From positions 39,591,084 to 39,655,083 of the forward strand of contig CM060200.1 in the NCBI GenBank assembly GCA_030562195.1: a DNA stretch of 64,000 nucleotides, in the 5' to 3' direction. Positions within the stretch are counted from its first letter, which is position 1. Each line of letters opens with the position of its first letter. The position numbers and the translations under genes were made by a program. The DNA comes from Nipponacmea schrenckii (taxonomy: Eukaryota > Mollusca > Gastropoda > Lottiidae). Of the stretch, positions 60,608 through 64,000 are shown piece by piece. The notes beneath the pieces are model-generated. The model made no database searches. It saw only the letters and a list, made by a program, of their open reading frames with translations, and had not been told where the DNA came from.

Positions 60608-61360
60608 TCATCGTGCTCTTTCAGATTTAGATCTCTTTCTTTGGAAAGGTTTTTTTGCAAGGCTTTTGATAGAATTTGGAATTGACAATATACCGTTGGT
60701 AGAACAAATATTTTTAGGCTGATGTAATTTACTTTTTTTTGCATTAAGGAAGTCTTGGAAAATGATATTTTTTTGTTCTGCTGATTTTAAATGCCATGTG
60801 GATACAGATGTTTTGTAATGGACAGAATTCTTACTTAGTTTAAAGTTTCCATTGCCATACAGTGACCTTTTCATATCTAGAAATTGTAACTCGGTGACTT
60901 TATATATTTTTTCAATGAGTTCAGAAGGATTTCTGGGCTTCCAGTCTATGGCTAATTTCAATACATGATTCATAGATTCAGCGTTATTATTTGTCCACAT
61001 TTCATTTTCAATTACGAAAACAAAGTTTTTAATTTGAAATTTAACATGCTTGTTAAAATATGATAAAAATTGGTCACTTTTCACATTATCTGTTATGTCT
61101 TCTGAAATTGTCTCAAAAGCAAAAGAGTCTTCTGCATGAACAAGTCCACTGTCACCGAATATCTTGTCAATTATAATTTTTCTCTCGTGTTTTTTCGTTG
61201 GAACCACATTGGTCAAATAGTGACTGATATTTTCTTTCAGATGTCTACTGCAAAGTCTACGTTTAGCACCAGGAAATGAATGTTCAATAGCTTTAGTGAG
61301 GGCTTGTTCCTTGTCAGTACCAAAATATCGGAGGCATTTGGTATATTGACGTACTTCGAC
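60608..61360 (-). pseudogene. MULE transposase, C-terminal half of the DDE domain
   Basis: The frame opens after a TAA at 61361-61363 and runs to 60608, about 250 codons. It starts with YFGTDKEQAL, whose Asp (61313-61315) fits the second catalytic Asp of MULE transposases. Next is the conserved Cys-x-x-His segment (HSFPGAKRRLCSRHLKENI), and the catalytic Glu lies in TNNNAES (Glu at 60977-60979). The C-terminal tail is basic (KPFQRKRSKSERAR). The first catalytic Asp and everything before it are missing, so the domain is half a nuclease and cannot cut DNA alone. It sits one frame away from the OTU segment immediately upstream. Confidence 0.85.
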
Positions 61361-61638
61361 TTATTCAACGCCATCTCTATACAAGTTCTAAGGCGCAGTT
61401 CACATGTAAGCCTATTGTCACCAATTAGTGCTATCGAAACGGAGCTGAAGAGGCAATTTCCGTCGGATTCGGAACATAAAGGAACACCCAAATGGGAAAG
61501 ATTAAATCTTCCTAATATGTCAACAGATGGCTGATGAGGTGATGGTTTTATGATATCAGAACGGATTCGAAATAATAGTTCTGGAACAACCAATTGTTCA
61601 CGTCGAGCGACAAATGAAAGATTTCCATTCTCTGTAGC
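61330..61638 (-). pseudogene. OTU protease-like segment, exon 2 of the MULE gene
   Basis: Begins after a splice acceptor (CTTTTTAG, on the minus strand) at 61638 in phase 0. About 100 codons. It contains SESDGNCLFSSVSIALIGD, the DGNC-LF signature of OTU cysteine proteases with the catalytic Cys codon at 61453-61455, and the following helix pattern (RLRTCIEMALN). OTU enzymes cleave ubiquitin chains; in transposons their role is unknown. The catalytic His region is absent because coding changes to the transposase frame within 61330-61363. That is a break or deletion junction, not an intron with clear GT–AG ends. Confidence 0.78.
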
Positions 61639-62275
61639 CTAAAAAGAAAATTCAGAACATGTTGTAACGTCTCTATTGACACATTAAAAAAATGGGTACA
61701 GTACAGGGTTACCATTGTTATATTTTGTACATGTAATAGCATGCATATTATACGTATGTCCTGAAAATTTCAAGTCCGTTATCGTTTTTTTCTGGCCCAC
61801 CCGATATAATACATAATAAATCATATTGCATGTGTTAAAAATTCATAATCATCGATGCCAATATTCTTAGTTTATATTATACTATTATTATATTACTATT
61901 AGTGATACAATCCTCTTAGTATGAAAAAGAATTTTGAGAGTACGTGTTAATCTTTAACACCTTCTGTCACGGTAGTGTATTGTGGTTTACGAGATAATTG
62001 GTGTAGAAGGTGATTATGGCTGAGAATTCGTCACTTTGTTTGTGAACTGTCACAGTATAATGTATATTACATTATAAAATGTGCTAGATCTCCTAATTAT
62101 TAAATTCTATCTTTGAACGTGTGTGAAAATATTAGATAAAGCGCTTACTGAGATAAAAGAAAAATTCACATGGTTCTAGAGAGAGAGCACACACAGCTAA
62201 GTATATATAGGGAAAAAAGTACCAATGCAGATTGTAGACCAATCCCTCGACAAAATACCTCAAATTACAACTTAC
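61639..62275 (-). other. Intron of the MULE gene
   Basis: Donor GTAAGTTG at 62275 and acceptor TTTTTAG ending at 61639 on the minus strand. Removing it joins codons in phase 0 (…KRIIM to ATENGNLSF…). AT-rich, with no feature inside. Confidence 0.75.
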
Positions 62276-62521
62276 CATGATGATCCTTTTTGTTGCTTCG
62301 TCAAAGTTATATGGCACTGAGGAACGTAAAAAACAGGAAAAGCAAGTAAATTCAACTGATGGTTTAAGGCGAAAAAAATTAAAATCTTGCACTGATAAAT
62401 TTTCACAGTCCCAATGGTATTTCACTTGGCATAAATGACAACAAAGGCTGTTAGACGAGTCACATTTCGTAAGGCATGCTCCACAATTGCGGTTAACGTG
62501 TCGTCGCGTTCGAGTAGCCAT
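62276..62521 (-). CDS. PHD finger, exon 1 of the MULE gene
   Basis: 82 codons from ATG at 62521 to a consensus donor (ATG|GTAAGT). The Cys/His pattern is a full C4HC3 PHD finger: C13-x2-C16, C28-x2-C31, H36-x2-C39 (HWDC), C60-x2-C63, with the expected Trp of YHWDC. PHD fingers commonly read histone H3 tails. Here it may steer the transposase to chromatin or be a captured host exon; both are inference. A short basic N-terminus (MATRTRRH) precedes it. The start is the first in-frame ATG and gives the complete domain. Confidence 0.82.
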
Positions 62522-62877
62522 TTTCTATATGTAAGAGTTTTAGCACTTTCAAATAATATTAGGAATCTGGAATTGGGAGTTTTCACCTATCTATATAGCA
62601 AGGCCAGTGTGATTTTTGCAGAGTGAAGACAATTATTGAGCAGCAATTTCCATTATTAAAACTGTGAAGGAGTATTTAGACAACATTTGCTCAAATCACC
62701 GCTCCTTTAATCTTGAACAGGAAGTGTGAAAATGTTGTGAAAAGAATTATAAGATTATCAAAGAAAATGAATAGAAGCCCCACTAAACTTGTTTATATAA
62801 AAACAACAGTTGATTAATTACAATCATTTTTCTTCATATGACTTCATATTTAAACCCATAACACAAAATAATTCATT
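62522..62877 (-). other. MULE 5' flank of the gene (promoter/UTR region)
   Basis: AT-rich stretch between the right terminal repeat and the PHD start codon. No distinct promoter motif can be defended. Confidence 0.4.
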
Positions 62878-62960
62878 TTCAGTGTGATTTGAGTGTGATT
62901 TGAGTGGATTTGAGTTAATTTGAGTGTGATTTGAGTGGATTTGAGTAAAAAGACGGACCC
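62878..62960 (-). repeat. MULE right terminal inverted repeat with iterated units
   Basis: GTGATTTGAGTG/GATTTGAGTG units (six) end in TTTGAGTAAAAAGACGGACC, the reverse complement of the left terminus. Confidence 0.88.
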
Positions 62961-62970
62961 GTGCATTGTG
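62961..62970. repeat. MULE target-site duplication, right
   Basis: GTGCATTGTG, matching 60149-60158 exactly. Confidence 0.9.
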
Positions 62971-63089
62971 TTACAATCGTCATTTTTTTATATTCTTACT
63001 GGATTTTTAATGAATGTTTCCTTGTATACAGACATTTTACTTCACACAATTATTTTGTTGGCATCCGAATTATCAAAGGGAGAATTAAC

Positions 63090-63436
63090 TAGTGCTGGGT
63101 ATTGCTACATGCCACGATGCGATACGTGTCGCGATATGGGGTAACAGAAATAAACTTAAAACTTTTCTCCAAGGTTTTAATATTTCATAATTTTAACACT
63201 GATATTTTGAGTAACTAAACGTAACTAAAATAATTAAGCCTGCCTGTCTACTAAATTAAATGTCAAATAAATCATTTGAAAACAAAGGCTTTCAGAGTGG
63301 TCCTTCACAGGAATTTATGATGGGATTAGCTTTCAATCACGGACTAGTAAATAAAATATTATCCACTTTTTTATAGAATGCCATGTATCGTCAAGTATCG
63401 ATACACACCTCGCGACGCGATATCGTGCCAGCACAA
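63090..63436 (-). mobile_element. hAT-like MITE, copy 2
   Basis: Left end TAGTGCTGGGTATTG equals the right end of copy 1 (48202-48647), and the right end ATCGTGCCAGCAC equals the left end of copy 1, so this copy is inverted. Internal matches include TAATTAAGCCTGCCTGTCTA and TTAAATGTCAAATAAATCA. The flanking octamers (GAATTAAC and AAATAAGA) do not match clearly, so the target duplication has decayed or the right border is off by a base or two. Confidence 0.75.
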
Positions 63437-63479
63437 GAAATAAGATGTCATCAACATCTACTTTGTCTTCAGGTGGCAA

Positions 63480-64000
63480 ACATGTTAGGTGTCCTTTCTG
63501 TTTGACTCTGATTTCACACTTATTTCATTACTCTATCGTGTATTACAAGAAATGTACCAAAAGTAACGTATTTAGTAATAAGGTAACAAATAGGAACAGT
63601 CAACCATCATGGTTTGATAAACAGCGTGTCGATCTTAAAGCAAATAAATTTTACTATTTGAAGCAGTTCCGACAAAGGAATTCTAACCAATCATTGAGCT
63701 TATATAAAGGAGCCAAGAAGGAATTTAAGACTCTATGTGAAATCAAAAAACGTGAACACACTGAAAAGGTTTATTCAGATTTGTTGATTGACATTAATGT
63801 CAAATCTACATTTTGTAAAACACTTAGTTCTGTAAGACAAAAATCAACAGCTTTACCTTGGGTGACGCCAAAGCAATGGTTTGATTATTTTCAAGGTTTA
63901 TTGAATAATACATCGGACACAATCACTACGGAAGCCTTTGATTTTGACTACACAGATGATTCTGATGGTTGCGAATATGACATGTTAAATGAACCAATCG
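63480..64000 (+). pseudogene. CR1/L2-like LINE ORF2 fragment (linker between endonuclease and reverse transcriptase), runs off the window
   Basis: An open frame on the + strand encodes PSWFDKQRVDLK, a basic linker (YKGAKKEFKTL), LPWVTPKQWFDYFQGLLN, and near the end MLNEPI. This is the pattern between the endonuclease and reverse transcriptase of CR1/L2-type non-LTR elements, where W-x-x-YF and a LN-x-PI motif introduce the reverse transcriptase. The endonuclease is not visible upstream; the MITE ends at 63436, so the element is 5'-truncated or was broken there. It may continue intact past 64000. Confidence 0.7.

Larger units (their letters stand above)
60159..62960 (-). mobile_element. Mutator-like element (MULE) carrying PHD finger, OTU and transposase segments
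   Basis: A 2.8-kb element with inverted termini (left CGGTCCGTCTTTTTACTC; right end, reverse complement, GGGTCCGTCTTTTTACTC) and a perfect 10-bp target duplication. Both terminal repeats continue inward as iterated CTCAAATCCA/CTCAAATCACA units. On the minus strand it encodes, in order, a PHD-finger exon, a 637-bp GT–AG intron, an OTU-protease-like segment and the C-terminal half of a MULE transposase. A broken junction between the last two shows internal deletion, so this copy is non-autonomous. MULEs that carry protease-type domains are known; a PHD finger joined by an intron to OTU in an animal MULE is unusual to my knowledge. Confidence 0.9.

Noticed and set aside
61280..61534. Plus-strand open frame opposite the OTU segment
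   Set aside because: Shadow of the minus-strand MULE gene; no recognisable domain.

Overview
The window is non-bacterial, AT-rich animal DNA. Its coding segments are split by GT–AG introns tens of kilobases apart and are outnumbered by transposable-element remnants and minisatellites. The mix of elements (Penelope-like element with GIY-YIG nuclease, RNase H-bearing LINE, tRNA-derived SINEs, GGAC-microsatellite elements with 161-bp core repeats, OTU-bearing MULE) and the neuropeptide-type GPCR point to a lophotrochozoan, most likely a mollusc. That assignment is inference; no species marker gene is present.

Host gene: one rhodopsin-family receptor on the + strand is supported by three phase-consistent exons (30810-31179, 46997-47132, 49766-49890). 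They encode TM3 to TM5, TM6 and TM7, with introns of about 15.8 and 2.6 kb. It most resembles the orexin/allatotropin receptor group. The 5' exons (N-terminus, TM1, TM2) and the C-terminal tail exon were not found. The large intron holds a 5-kb LINE in the same orientation and a SINE.

Layout: 1-9.8 kb is mostly featureless, with a 135-bp foldback at 3.3 kb and two tRNA-SINE pieces. 9.8-10.7 kb is a TAA-flanked PIF/Harbinger remnant. 11.8-13.9 kb holds two minisatellites. 15.2 kb is a SINE body. 20-21.6 kb is a 1.6-kb minisatellite. 23.2 kb is a 45-bp array. 24.2 kb is a 335-bp MITE. 28-30 kb holds LINE tails, a local duplication and a Gly/Met/Tyr-encoding repeat. 30.8-49.9 kb is the GPCR. 50-57.2 kb is a cluster of four copies of a 161-bp-repeat element, two of them forming a 1-kb inverted pair around a low-complexity core. 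57.3-58.6 kb is a frameshifted Penelope-like element running into a 500-N gap. 60.15-62.97 kb is a MULE with a 10-bp target duplication. 63.1-63.4 kb is a hAT-type MITE related to one at 48.2 kb. The window ends inside a CR1/L2-like LINE.

The strongest unusual object is the MULE. Its intron-containing gene joins a PHD finger and an OTU protease-like segment to the C-terminal half of a MULE transposase, and its terminal inverted repeats are built of iterated 10-11-bp units.
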